The position numbers were made by a program, and so were the translations under genes. 64,000 nt of DNA from Rhodanobacter sp. T12-5. Lineage in GTDB: Bacteria; Pseudomonadota; Gammaproteobacteria; Xanthomonadales; Rhodanobacteraceae. The notes under the pieces were generated by a model, which saw only the letters and a program-made list of their open reading frames with translations, did not search any database and had not been told where the DNA came from. The DNA is taken from positions 186,001 through 250,000 of the forward strand of contig NZ_NPKN01000004.1 of NCBI RefSeq assembly GCF_008329435.1, in the 5' to 3' direction. This document shows positions 52,801 to 61,225 of the stretch, piece after piece; position 1 is the stretch's first letter, and each line of letters opens with the position of its first letter.

Positions 52801-54807
52801 CGCCTGGCCGCGCTGGCGTACACCGACAGCCGCTACGGCAACGCCGACGGCGCGGTCACCGTGCGCGCGCCGCTGGTGGTCGAGCCGAGCACGCCGCGGG
52901 TGATGGCCGCGGGCGACCAGGCGATGATCAGCCTCGATCTGAAGAACCTGTCCGGCAAGGACGGCACCGCGAAAGTGAGCGTCAAGGGCGGCGGCCCGAT
53001 CACGGTGGACAAGGCTGCGCAAAGCGCGGCGTTGAAGGATGGCGCCGGCACCACCCTGCACATGCCGGTCACCGCCGGCGCGGGCGCCGCGGTGGCGACG
53101 GTGGACATCCACGCCGAGCTCAACGATTACAGCGTGGACCGCCACTTCGAATTCGCGGTGCGCCCGGCCTGGCCGGAAACGGTGAGCACCACGCCCATGG
53201 CGCTGGAGGCGGGCAAGCCCGAGCACCTCGGCGCCGCCGCGATCGCCGGCCTGCTGCCGGCCACGGTGAACGCGCGGATCACCCTGAGCACCTTGCCGCC
53301 GCTGCCGTACGCGGCTGCGCTGCGCGACATGCTGCGCTACCCGTACGGCTGCATCGAGCAGACCACCAGCAAGGGCTACGCCGCGCTGATCCTGGACGGC
53401 CCCACGGCCAAGGCGCTGGGTGCGCAAGTGATGAGCGACGACGTGCGCAAGGCCGCGGTGGACGGCGCACTGTCGCGGATCGCCTCGTTCCAGGCCAGCA
53501 ACGGCCACTTCAGCTTCTGGGGCGGCAGCAGTCCGATCGTCACCTTCACCACGCCGTACGTGGTCGACTTCATGCTGGACGCGCGCGACGCCGGCTTCGC
53601 GGTACCGCAGGACGTGCTGCAGAAAGCGCTGCAGCGGCTCAACGACGACCTGCTCGCCGGCGGCCACCCGTACTACGAGTACGAGCAGCACGACCACCTG
53701 CGCATCGCCGACGAGGCGTACTCCGGCTTCGTGCTGGCCCGCGTCAACCGCGCGCCGCTGGGCACGCTGCGCGCGATCTTCGACAACGAACGGCAGAAGC
53801 TGGTCGCCCCGCTGCCGCTGGTGCACCTGGGCATCGCGCTGAAGCTGATGGGCGACACCGAGCGCGCACAGAAAGCCGTGGACGAGGCGTTCGCGTGGAG
53901 CAAGGAGCGCCCGTGGTACGTCGGCGACTACGGCTCGGACCTGCGCGACCTGGCGCTGATGGTCGCGCTCACCCACACTTACGGCATGAGCAAGCCCGCC
54001 TACGACGCCAAGCTGGTCGACTGGGCGCGCAACGCCAGCGCGAACGTGCGGGTGCGCCAGCAGCAGGACAAGGATTACCGCTGGTCGTGGTCGTACCTGA
54101 GCACGCAGGAGCAGGCGGCGATCGCCCGCGTGGCGGCGACATTCGATGCGAAAAGCAATGCGCCGCTGGCCGCCACGCTCACGGTGAACGGCAAGACCGA
54201 ATCTGCCCCGGACCAGCGCGTGTGGAGCCGCGCGCTCAGCGTGGCCGAGCTCAACGCCGGGGTCAGCGTGCAGCCGACCAGCGACGCGGCGATTTTCGCC
54301 ACGCTCGACGTGGCCGGCATCCCGCAGCAGGCACCGCCGGCCGACGCCAGCCAGATCGACGTGCGGCGCAGCTACTTCACCACCGACGGCAAGCCGTGGA
54401 GCGGCAGCCAGCTGAAGGAGGGCGACACGCTGATCGTCGAACTGAGCATCGAGGCGCGCATGAACGTCCCCGATGCGCTGGTCACCGACCTGCTGCCGGG
54501 CGGGCTGGAGGTGGAGAACCTCAACCTCGGCGGCGCGCAGTCGTGGTCCGGCGTGGTGATCGACGGCATCGAGCTGGACGAGCACGCCTCGGCAGCGCAG
54601 ATCGTGCACGAGGAATACCGCGACGACCGCTACGCCGCCGCGCTGAACCTCAGCCGTGGCGACAAGGCCCGCGTGTTCTACCTGGTGCGCGCGGTGACGC
54701 CGGGCACCTACACCGTGCCGCCGCCGCTGGTCGAGGACATGTACCGCCCGGCGATTCGCGGCATCGGCAAGGTGGAGCCCGCGAAGATCACCGTGGTCGA
54801 ACCGTAA
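49807..54807 (+). CDS. Alpha-2-macroglobulin family lipoprotein (YfhM-like)
   Basis: A broad protease trap in the periplasm that guards the envelope, about 1666 residues. The lipoprotein signal ends SVGAC (cysteine near residue 30). MG-type beta domains follow, with TWPxP-like family segments replaced by LFDPKQGAESESPVGFEIVR; the thioester motif YPYGCIEQTTSKGY gives Cys1182 and Gln1185, within an alpha/alpha toroid. The start at 49807 has GGGAGA upstream; ATG 49765 is less likely because it would move the signal peptide inward. PbpC follows, the pairing known from E. coli yfhM-pbpC, which links protease defence with peptidoglycan repair. Confidence 0.95.
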   Translation: MSRRSIVCISRAALSRVAVSLLLCLSVGACHRGSDTGKPALQGAPAVAASTRDAVVKQAFGLESASSKAADSRTALTLRFNATLASAQAFDALIAVTGPNGEVVSGSWSLDNDGKTLSFPFVQANTRYVVQLKAGLLAADGRTLGHEVKHDVYSGNLPAAVGFASHGSVLPARGTRGLPLVSMNVHDADVEFFRVRDDALSDLFCSYPRNGHRDSYELDHDVAYYNSCGEGDERRSRMPITEIADSVYANHYTLGGEPNERTVTYLPVQNIKELAQPGVYMAVVKAGGTFKDGYDTATFFVSDLGLHLRVYRDNVLLHVASLRDGTPVNAVDIEIRDAAGRSKFKASTGADGNALLAYKIKAADVLVARHGKDVSVLPFNRPALDVSNFDISGRRQAPFEVYAWSGRDLYRPGETLRASALLRDDDGKPMKAQSLFVRVKQPDGRTLVEKRLEPQQLNYFELSQAIPADAPTGLWQLEFRLDPSAKETVQAFPFHVEEFLPERLKVDLSSPQQRLAPGEPLKLKVASSYLYGAPADGNRFTAKLLVAPEVHPLEKMKDTFFGNPLVELPKSTDDVVDAKLDAQGVLEQDVALPDDVKPVAPLAVTLSGSVYESGGRAVTRLLKRTYWPADALVGVRPLFDPKQGAESESPVGFEIVRANADGELVAGSHLKVRLQRELRDFYWLYERDGGWQSNANQRLQLIEEKDVDVAAGKSAQVEFPVQWGSYRVEVYDPATKLTTVFPFFAGYSWDDENLGKEARPDKVKLQLDKARYRAGDTMKVMVTPPHDGPGVLLVESDHLLYTKNIDAKAGATFEIPVTKEWERHDVYVTALVFRGGEAAEHTTPARAMGVEYVAMDRNDRRIPLKLDAPALMRPGNPLEVGVQATGLAGQKAFVTLSAVDQGVLNITDYPVPDAWAWLFAKRALSVDAYDLYSRIIEAMDGAEAKLRYGGDMSGAALPKATRLNPKVQIVDLFTGPVAFDAQGRATLHVDVPDFNGSLRLAALAYTDSRYGNADGAVTVRAPLVVEPSTPRVMAAGDQAMISLDLKNLSGKDGTAKVSVKGGGPITVDKAAQSAALKDGAGTTLHMPVTAGAGAAVATVDIHAELNDYSVDRHFEFAVRPAWPETVSTTPMALEAGKPEHLGAAAIAGLLPATVNARITLSTLPPLPYAAALRDMLRYPYGCIEQTTSKGYAALILDGPTAKALGAQVMSDDVRKAAVDGALSRIASFQASNGHFSFWGGSSPIVTFTTPYVVDFMLDARDAGFAVPQDVLQKALQRLNDDLLAGGHPYYEYEQHDHLRIADEAYSGFVLARVNRAPLGTLRAIFDNERQKLVAPLPLVHLGIALKLMGDTERAQKAVDEAFAWSKERPWYVGDYGSDLRDLALMVALTHTYGMSKPAYDAKLVDWARNASANVRVRQQQDKDYRWSWSYLSTQEQAAIARVAATFDAKSNAPLAATLTVNGKTESAPDQRVWSRALSVAELNAGVSVQPTSDAAIFATLDVAGIPQQAPPADASQIDVRRSYFTTDGKPWSGSQLKEGDTLIVELSIEARMNVPDALVTDLLPGGLEVENLNLGGAQSWSGVVIDGIELDEHASAAQIVHEEYRDDRYAAALNLSRGDKARVFYLVRAVTPGTYTVPPPLVEDMYRPAIRGIGKVEPAKITVVEP

Positions 54808-54831
54808 CGCCACCGTGCATGCATATGTGTG

Positions 54832-54921
54832 TGTAGGAGCCCGCTGGCGGGCGATGCCCTTGCTCTGATGTCCGGTTCGGAAATTCAAGACAAGAGCATC
54901 GCCCGCCAGCGCGCTCCTACA
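54832..54921. repeat. REP-like doublet, TGTAGGAGC family
   Basis: TGTAGGAGCCCGCTGGCGGG and the inverted CCCGCCAGCGCGCTCCTACA, with GATGC/GCATC at the inner ends. A family distinct from the GTGGGAGCG doublets, filling the gap between the macroglobulin and pbpC genes. Confidence 0.85.
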
Positions 54922-54932
54922 ACAAAGGGCGC

Positions 54933-57293
54933 ATGAACACTCCAGTTTCCACAACCGGTTCCCGCGCATGGCGCTGGCTGCGCGCCAGCGGCATCGCCGT
55001 GGCCGTGCTGCTGCTCATGGCGGTGATCCTCGACCGCCTGTTTCCGCTGCATCTGCCCGCCCCCGACACCGGCAGTACGGTGGTGCTTGCGCGCGACGGC
55101 ACGCCGCTGCGCGCGTTTGCCGACAGCGACGGCGTGTGGCGTTACCCGACCACGGCGAAGCAGGTCTCGCCGCTCTATCTCAAAGCATTGCTCACCTACG
55201 AGGACCGCTGGTTCTACCGCCATCCCGGCGTGAATCCCTACGCGCTGCTGCGCGGTCTCGCCGGCGGCCTGCGCCACGGCCGCATCGTCTCGGGCGGTTC
55301 CACCTTGACCATGCAGGTGGCGCGGATCATCGAACCGATCCCGCACAGCTTCCGCGGGAAGCTGGTGCAGATCCTGCGCGCGCTGCAGCTGGAGGCGCAC
55401 CTGAGCAAGGCGCAGATCCTCGACCTCTACCTCAACCACGCACCGTTCGGCGGGCCGATCGAAGGCATCGAGGCGGCCTCGTGGGCGTACCTGGGCAAGC
55501 CGGCGACGCGGCTGTCGCACGCCGAGGCGGCGCTGCTCGCCGTATTGCCGCAATCACCGAGCCGGCTGCGGCCGGATCGCCATCCCGAGGCGGCGCGCGC
55601 CGCGCGCGACAAGGTGCTGCGTCGCATGCGCGACCTGGGCGTGTGGAGCGCGGATGAAGTGCGCGACGCGGCGATCGAACCGGTGGTGGCGCGTTCGCTG
55701 CGCGCGCCGTTGTCCGCGGCCTTGCTGGCCGAACGCCTGCACCGGCAGCAACCGCAGGCGCGACGCATCGCCAGCACCATCGACGCGAACCTGCAGCGCG
55801 CGGCCGAGGACCGGGTCAGTGCGTATCTCGCGCGCCTGCCGGCGCACACGTCGGCGGCGCTGCTGGTGGTCGACAACGCGACGCTGGAGGCGCGCATCTA
55901 CGTCGGCACCAGCGACTTCGCCGATCCGCAGCGGCATGGCTACATCGACATGGTGAACGCGCCGCGCTCGCCCGGCTCGACGCTGAAGCCGTTCCTGTAC
56001 GGCCTGGCGCTGGACGACGGGCTGATCCACTCGCAGAGCCTGCTGGTCGATGCGCCGCAGGATTTCGGCGGCTACAAGCCGGGCAATTTCGATGAAGCGT
56101 TCAGCGGCCCGGTCAGCGCGGCCGAAGCGCTGCAGCGCTCGCTCAACGTGCCGGCGGTGGACGTGCTGGACCGGGTCGGGCCGAACCGCTTCGTGGCGCG
56201 GCTGGCCAATGGCGGGGTCGACCTCGGCCTGCCCGCGGGTGCGCAACCGAACCTGTCGATCATCCTCGGCGGCGCGTCCACGCGACTGGAAAACCTGGTC
56301 GGCGCGTACACCGCGTTCGCCAACGGCGGCATCGCCGGCACGCCGCGCTACACCACGGAACAACCGGCGCGCCCGCGCCGGCTGCTGTCGCCCGGCGCGG
56401 CGTGGATCATCCGCGACATCCTCGCCAGCAATCCGGCCGACGTCGAAGGCGGCCCGCTCGCCGGCGCGATCAACCGGCACGCCACGGTGGCGTGGAAGAC
56501 CGGCACCAGCTACGGCTACCGCGACGCCTGGTCGATCGGCGTCACCGACCGCTGGACCGTCGGCGTGTGGATCGGCCGCCCGGACGGCACGCCGTCGCCC
56601 GGCCAGTACGGCGCGGTGACCGCGTTGCCGCTGCTGTTCCAGATCGTCGACATGCTGCCCTCGCGCGGCGGCCACGCCGGCGCGCAGCCGGCCAGCGTGA
56701 AGTCGGTCGAAATCTGCTGGCCGCTCGGCGGCGCGGTCGCCGCCACCGATCCCGCGCTGTGTCGCCAGCACCGCAGCGCATGGGTACTCGACGACGCGCT
56801 GCCGCCCACGTTTGCCGAACGCGACCTCGGTGCGTGGTCGTCCGGCCTGCTCACCCTGCGCGTGAACGAAAAAGGCCAGCGCCTGAGCGGTGCCTGCCAC
56901 GCCGCGCATGAACACACGATCCAGCTGGCGCGGTGGCCGCCGTTGGCCACGCCGTGGCTTGGTCAGGATGACCGGGAAAGCTCCGCGCTGCCGCCGCTTG
57001 CCCCCGGTTGCGCCGCCGATTCGCTCGATCGCGCCACGCCGATCCGCATCGCCGGCGTGGCCAACGGCGTGACCCTGCGCAAGGCGCCGAACAGCGACCG
57101 CCCGCTGCGCGTGACCCTGCGCGCGCTGGGCGCGCAAGGCAGCGTGCAGTGGCTGCTGGATGGCCGGCTGCAGGGCGACAGCGACGGCGCGGCGCCGCTG
57201 AGCTTGACCCTGCAGCAGCCGGGCCACCACACGGTGACCGCGCTGGCGCGCAGCGGTGCCTTCAGCTCATTGCAGCTGAACGTCGCCGATTGA
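54933..57293 (+). CDS. pbpC: Penicillin-binding protein 1C (transglycosylase/transpeptidase)
   Basis: A bifunctional peptidoglycan synthase anchored in the inner membrane, 786 residues. One N-terminal helix (about 18-38), then the GT51 transglycosylase domain with the catalytic glutamate Glu90 in LLTYEDRWFYRHPG and GGSTLTMQVARI, the transpeptidase domain with the SxxK serine Ser349 in SPGSTLKPF, RSLNVPAV and WKTGTSYGYRD, and a C-terminal biPBP_C domain (about 690-786). All catalytic motifs are present. It follows the macroglobulin gene after a 125-bp gap containing a REP doublet, so it may be cotranscribed. Confidence 0.96.
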   Translation: MNTPVSTTGSRAWRWLRASGIAVAVLLLMAVILDRLFPLHLPAPDTGSTVVLARDGTPLRAFADSDGVWRYPTTAKQVSPLYLKALLTYEDRWFYRHPGVNPYALLRGLAGGLRHGRIVSGGSTLTMQVARIIEPIPHSFRGKLVQILRALQLEAHLSKAQILDLYLNHAPFGGPIEGIEAASWAYLGKPATRLSHAEAALLAVLPQSPSRLRPDRHPEAARAARDKVLRRMRDLGVWSADEVRDAAIEPVVARSLRAPLSAALLAERLHRQQPQARRIASTIDANLQRAAEDRVSAYLARLPAHTSAALLVVDNATLEARIYVGTSDFADPQRHGYIDMVNAPRSPGSTLKPFLYGLALDDGLIHSQSLLVDAPQDFGGYKPGNFDEAFSGPVSAAEALQRSLNVPAVDVLDRVGPNRFVARLANGGVDLGLPAGAQPNLSIILGGASTRLENLVGAYTAFANGGIAGTPRYTTEQPARPRRLLSPGAAWIIRDILASNPADVEGGPLAGAINRHATVAWKTGTSYGYRDAWSIGVTDRWTVGVWIGRPDGTPSPGQYGAVTALPLLFQIVDMLPSRGGHAGAQPASVKSVEICWPLGGAVAATDPALCRQHRSAWVLDDALPPTFAERDLGAWSSGLLTLRVNEKGQRLSGACHAAHEHTIQLARWPPLATPWLGQDDRESSALPPLAPGCAADSLDRATPIRIAGVANGVTLRKAPNSDRPLRVTLRALGAQGSVQWLLDGRLQGDSDGAAPLSLTLQQPGHHTVTALARSGAFSSLQLNVAD

Positions 57294-57506
57294 CCGTGCC
57301 GCGCCGGCGGCGACACGGCAGTCGGAGTCGAACACCATCCGCGGCACATGACGGCATCGACGGCGGCGAACTGCGGGCGAACGGTGTTGTCTGAAGCGCG
57401 CGGAGCCGGGATCATCCGGTATTGCCTGCCCACCCATGAACGTGCCCGGCCAAACCGGCCCGGCAGGTTCATGATGTGGCCCATCCACGTGCCGTCGGAA
57501 ACCCTC

Positions 57507-58196
57507 ATGCGCATCCTGCTGGCCGAGGACGACCCTTCCATCGCCGAGGGCATCTGCGCCTCGTTGCGCCATGGCGGCCATGCGGTGGATCACGTGGCCA
57601 CCGGCAGCCTTGCCGACGCGGCCATGCGTGATCACTGCTACGACCTGCTGGTGCTGGACCTGGGCCTGCCCGTGCTGGATGGCAGCGAGGTCCTGCAGCG
57701 CCTGCGCCAGCGCGGCAAGGGTCTGCTGGTACTGGTGGTGACCGCGCGCGACAGCCTGGCCGAGCGCGTCCGTGTGCTCGATCTGGGCGCCGACGATTAT
57801 CTGGTCAAGCCCTTTGCGCTGAGCGAATTCGAGGCGCGCGTGCGGGCGTTGTTGCGGCGGATCGGCAGCCAGGGCAAGCCGGAATTCCAGCTGGGTCGAT
57901 TGCGGCTCGATCTTCCCGGCCACCGTGCCTGGATCGGTCAGGTGCCGCTCGAGCTGACGGCGCGGGAATTCGGCCTGCTGGAGGCCTTGGCGATGCGCGC
58001 CGATCGGGTGACCAGTCGCGCACAGTTGATCGAGGCGCTGTGCGACTGGGATCAGGAGCTGACCGACAACGGGCTGGACATTGCCATCCATCGCCTGCGC
58101 CGCAAGCTCGAAGGCAGCGGTACCGGCGTGCGTACCATCCGCGGCCTTGGTTACCTGCTGGAAGAAGTGGCCGATTCCGCGAGCGGTTCGGCATGA
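57507..58196 (+). CDS. OmpR-family response regulator (QseB/PmrA-like)
   Basis: 229 residues. The receiver domain has the acidic pair in LLAEDDPS, phospho-acceptor Asp51 in VLDLGLPVLDG, and Lys101 in YLVKPF. The C-terminal winged helix contains LTAREFGLLEALAMRADRVT and IHRLRRKLEGSGTGVRTIRG-LGYLL. The start at 57507 gives the standard N-terminus MRILLAEDD. Its TGA overlaps the ATG of the sensor kinase. The downstream export operon is the obvious candidate target. Confidence 0.94.
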   Translation: MRILLAEDDPSIAEGICASLRHGGHAVDHVATGSLADAAMRDHCYDLLVLDLGLPVLDGSEVLQRLRQRGKGLLVLVVTARDSLAERVRVLDLGADDYLVKPFALSEFEARVRALLRRIGSQGKPEFQLGRLRLDLPGHRAWIGQVPLELTAREFGLLEALAMRADRVTSRAQLIEALCDWDQELTDNGLDIAIHRLRRKLEGSGTGVRTIRGLGYLLEEVADSASGSA

Positions 58197-59599
58197 AACC
58201 GTTGTACTCGCCGCCCGCGCGCCCCAGCCTGCGCCGCCGCCTGCTGATTTTCCTGCTCATCCCGATGGCGGCCTTGCTGATGCTCGATGCCTTGCTCACC
58301 TATGGCGTGGCCCTGGCCTACGCCAACCGCGTGCACGACCGCGACCTGGGCGACGACGCGCTGACGCTGGCCAAGATGCTCAACAGCGGCCAGTCGGGCG
58401 GCGTGCTCTCGCAACAGGCCCGCTTCCTGCTCGAGTACGATCCCGATGGCCGCAGCTACTTCAGCGTGAACAGCTCGCGCTACGGGTTGGTGGCCGGCAG
58501 TGCCCGATTGTCGAAACTCGCGCAGGTGCCGAGGCCCGATGCCGCGCCGGGGCTGTACGACGTCCAGCTTGACGGCCACGCCCTTCGCGCCGCCACCGTG
58601 CGCACGGCCTCGCTGCGCGACCCGGCCGGCAGCCTGACCGTCACCGTCGCCGAAACCTTGCACGATCGTCGCCAGCAGGCGCAGGAAATCCTCCTGCTGG
58701 CGATCCTGATGCAGACGCTGCTGATCGCCAGCGTGTTGTCGCTGGTCTGGTTCGGGGTCAGTCGCGGCCTGCGCGTGCTCGATCCGTTGACCGCCCGGCT
58801 GGCCGCGCGCTCGCACGAGCTGACCCCGATCGACGGTGCCGACGTACCGCAGGAAATCCAGCCGCTGACGCGCACCATCGATGCGCTGTTCGGTCGCCTG
58901 CGCGGCATGCTGGCCCTGCACGACCGCTTCATCGCCGATGCCGCGCACCAGTTGCGCACGCCGCTGACCGGCCTGAGCCTGCATGTGGATCGCGCGCTTG
59001 CCGACCCGCGCCCGGAAACCGTCACCGACGCATTGACCCACATCCAGCGGTTGACCCAGCGCGCCGCGCGCACGTCCTCGCAATTGCTGGCCCTGACCCG
59101 CGCGCAGGCGGTGCCGGGGGAAACCGGAGAACTGCGCCTGCTCGACCTGGGCCAACTGATTCCCGAAGCGGTGACACAGCGCGTGCACGAAGCGATCCGC
59201 GCGGGAGTCGACCTCGGCTTCGAGGGCAGTCGGCGCCCGCTGCGCATCCTCGGCGATGCGGCCAGCGTGCAGGACCTGCTGGACAACCTGATCGACAACG
59301 CCGTGCGCTATGCCGGCCGTGGCAGCACCGTCACCGTCCATCTGCAGGCGCTCGACGATGGTGGCGCCGCGCTCAGCGTCGAGGACGACGGCCCTGGTGT
59401 GCCGCCGGCACTGCTGCCGCGGCTCAGCGAGCGCTTTTTTCGCGTCGCCGACAACAGCGAAGGCGGCAGCGGACTGGGGTTGGCGATCGTCCAGCGGATC
59501 GTCGAGCGACATCATGCCCAGGTGATCTACCGGCTCGGCGAAGTACACGGATTGCGCGTGGAAGTGCGCTTCCCGCCGCCGCCCCCGACGGCAGCATGA
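58193..59599 (+). CDS. Two-component sensor histidine kinase
   Basis: 468 residues with an N-terminal helix (about 16-40), a periplasmic sensor of about 125 residues (2CSK_N-like), a second helix (about 166-188), HAMP-like linker, the dimerisation domain with His252 in ADAAHQLRTPLTG, and an HATPase domain with NLIDNAVRYAG, VEDDGPGVPP and GGSGLGLAIVQRI. Overlaps the regulator gene by four bases (ATGA), so they form a coupled pair of the TctE/QseC type. The signal sensed is unknown. Confidence 0.94.
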   Translation: MKPLYSPPARPSLRRRLLIFLLIPMAALLMLDALLTYGVALAYANRVHDRDLGDDALTLAKMLNSGQSGGVLSQQARFLLEYDPDGRSYFSVNSSRYGLVAGSARLSKLAQVPRPDAAPGLYDVQLDGHALRAATVRTASLRDPAGSLTVTVAETLHDRRQQAQEILLLAILMQTLLIASVLSLVWFGVSRGLRVLDPLTARLAARSHELTPIDGADVPQEIQPLTRTIDALFGRLRGMLALHDRFIADAAHQLRTPLTGLSLHVDRALADPRPETVTDALTHIQRLTQRAARTSSQLLALTRAQAVPGETGELRLLDLGQLIPEAVTQRVHEAIRAGVDLGFEGSRRPLRILGDAASVQDLLDNLIDNAVRYAGRGSTVTVHLQALDDGGAALSVEDDGPGVPPALLPRLSERFFRVADNSEGGSGLGLAIVQRIVERHHAQVIYRLGEVHGLRVEVRFPPPPPTAA

Positions 59600-59770
59600 G
59601 GGGTGCATGATGCGCCGGGTATCCGCGACGAGTCGAGCGTCCGTGTTTCTGCGTTTCATCACCATCGTTAGACTAAACAAAGATTCCGCCACGACAATGA
59701 CGCAGATGATCATCCTCGAACCCCGGCAAAGGCATCCACGCCGCATCGTCGCCACGGAAGATTCCACGCC

Positions 59771-61225
59771 GTGACACGTCGATCGAGCGAGGCCACACCC
59801 GGCAACCGACGGCGCGCATGCCTGCTCGGCATCCTGCTGTGCGGGCTGGCCGGTTGCGCCGCGCCGCTGCCCAGGCTGGCACCACCCGTACCGGCCCAAT
59901 GGCAGCATGCGATGGCCTCGAATCCGGCCAAGCCGACCGACCTGCACGGCTGGTGGCATGCCTTCGCCGACCCCGAACTCGACGCACTCGTCGATCGCGC
60001 GCTGGCCGACAATCTCGACGTGGCGCAGGCCGTCGAGCGACTGCGTGCCGTGCGCGCACTGCATGATCGCGCGCACGCCCGCTATCAGCCGGCGCTGCGC
60101 GCCAGTACCAATGATGTGGTCGATCCGGACGCCAGCGCCTCGTACCTCCTTGTCGGCTTCGACGCCAGTTGGGAACTGGGCCTGTTCGGCCGCGCCGAAG
60201 GCAGTCGGCGCGAAGCGCAAGGGGCACTGGATGCCGGCATCGCCGACCTGCGCAGCGCCCGGGTGTCGCTGGTCGCCGAAGTCGTACGCGAATGGATCGA
60301 GTTGCGCACCGCGCAGCAGCAGGAGCAACTGCTGTCGAAAATCAGCAAGGCCCGCCAGCACGAATGGCAACGAATGCAGGTGCGCCGACGGCTGCAACTG
60401 GTGTCGTCCGGTGCCGTGGATCAGGCACAGGCAGCCTTTGCACAGTCCGAGGCAGCCATGGCCGCACCACGACAGGCGATCGACGCCAGCGCACAGCGAC
60501 TGGCGGTGTTGCTCGGCCACAATCGGCCCGACCCGGCGTGGTTGCAACCGGGCACGCCACCCGAACTGGGCGCATGGAAACTCGACAGTGCCCCGGCCGA
60601 CCTGCTGCGCACGCGCCCCGAAATTGCCCGCGCCGAAGCGGACGTCTTGCAGGCCGCCGGTGCGCAGGCGCTGGCCCATGCCGATCTGTTCCCCCGCATC
60701 GGCCTCGGTGGCTCGATCGACTGGTCCACCGACATCGACAACAACCACAAAAAGTCCAGCACGCCCAATGCGATCGACTCGTTCGGGCCGGAAATCAATA
60801 TTCCGCTGTTCGACTGGGGCATCCGGCAGGCCGCCCTGCAAGCGAAGGATCACGAATTGAAGGCCAGCGTACTGGCGTATCGGCAAGCCGTACTGCAAGG
60901 CGTGGCCGAAGTGGAAACCGCGCTCGGCAACCTGCAGCAGCAACAGCAGCGCGAACAGCACAGCACGCTGGCGTGGCAGGCACTGCAGCGCGCCGATCGG
61001 GCGATGCACACCCGCGTCGACTTGCATCTGGACAGCCCCTCCGACCGCAGCGACAGCCAGATCGCCCTCGCCCAGGCCGCGATCGAACTGGCCGATGCCC
61101 GCGCCGGACGCAACCTCGCTTACGTGGCGTTGTTCAAGGCACTGGGCGGCGCGCCCCTGCCGCCGGTCGACGACACGGCAACCTCGCCACCTGCCTCCGC
61201 CACTCCCGACGGAACGCGCCGCTGA
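59771..61225 (+). CDS. Outer-membrane efflux lipoprotein, NodT family
   Basis: 484 residues starting at a GTG. The lipoprotein signal ends GLAGCAAPLPRL (lipobox LAGC, cysteine at about residue 28), followed by LHGWWHAFADPELDALVDRA, and two OEP domains with long helices. It is the first gene of a four-gene export operon: the permease ATG overlaps its TGA by one base. The 171-bp gap after the kinase gene contains the near-palindrome GTTAGACTAAAC (59668-59679), possibly a promoter or regulator box. Confidence 0.9.
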   Translation: MTRRSSEATPGNRRRACLLGILLCGLAGCAAPLPRLAPPVPAQWQHAMASNPAKPTDLHGWWHAFADPELDALVDRALADNLDVAQAVERLRAVRALHDRAHARYQPALRASTNDVVDPDASASYLLVGFDASWELGLFGRAEGSRREAQGALDAGIADLRSARVSLVAEVVREWIELRTAQQQEQLLSKISKARQHEWQRMQVRRRLQLVSSGAVDQAQAAFAQSEAAMAAPRQAIDASAQRLAVLLGHNRPDPAWLQPGTPPELGAWKLDSAPADLLRTRPEIARAEADVLQAAGAQALAHADLFPRIGLGGSIDWSTDIDNNHKKSSTPNAIDSFGPEINIPLFDWGIRQAALQAKDHELKASVLAYRQAVLQGVAEVETALGNLQQQQQREQHSTLAWQALQRADRAMHTRVDLHLDSPSDRSDSQIALAQAAIELADARAGRNLAYVALFKALGGAPLPPVDDTATSPPASATPDGTRR

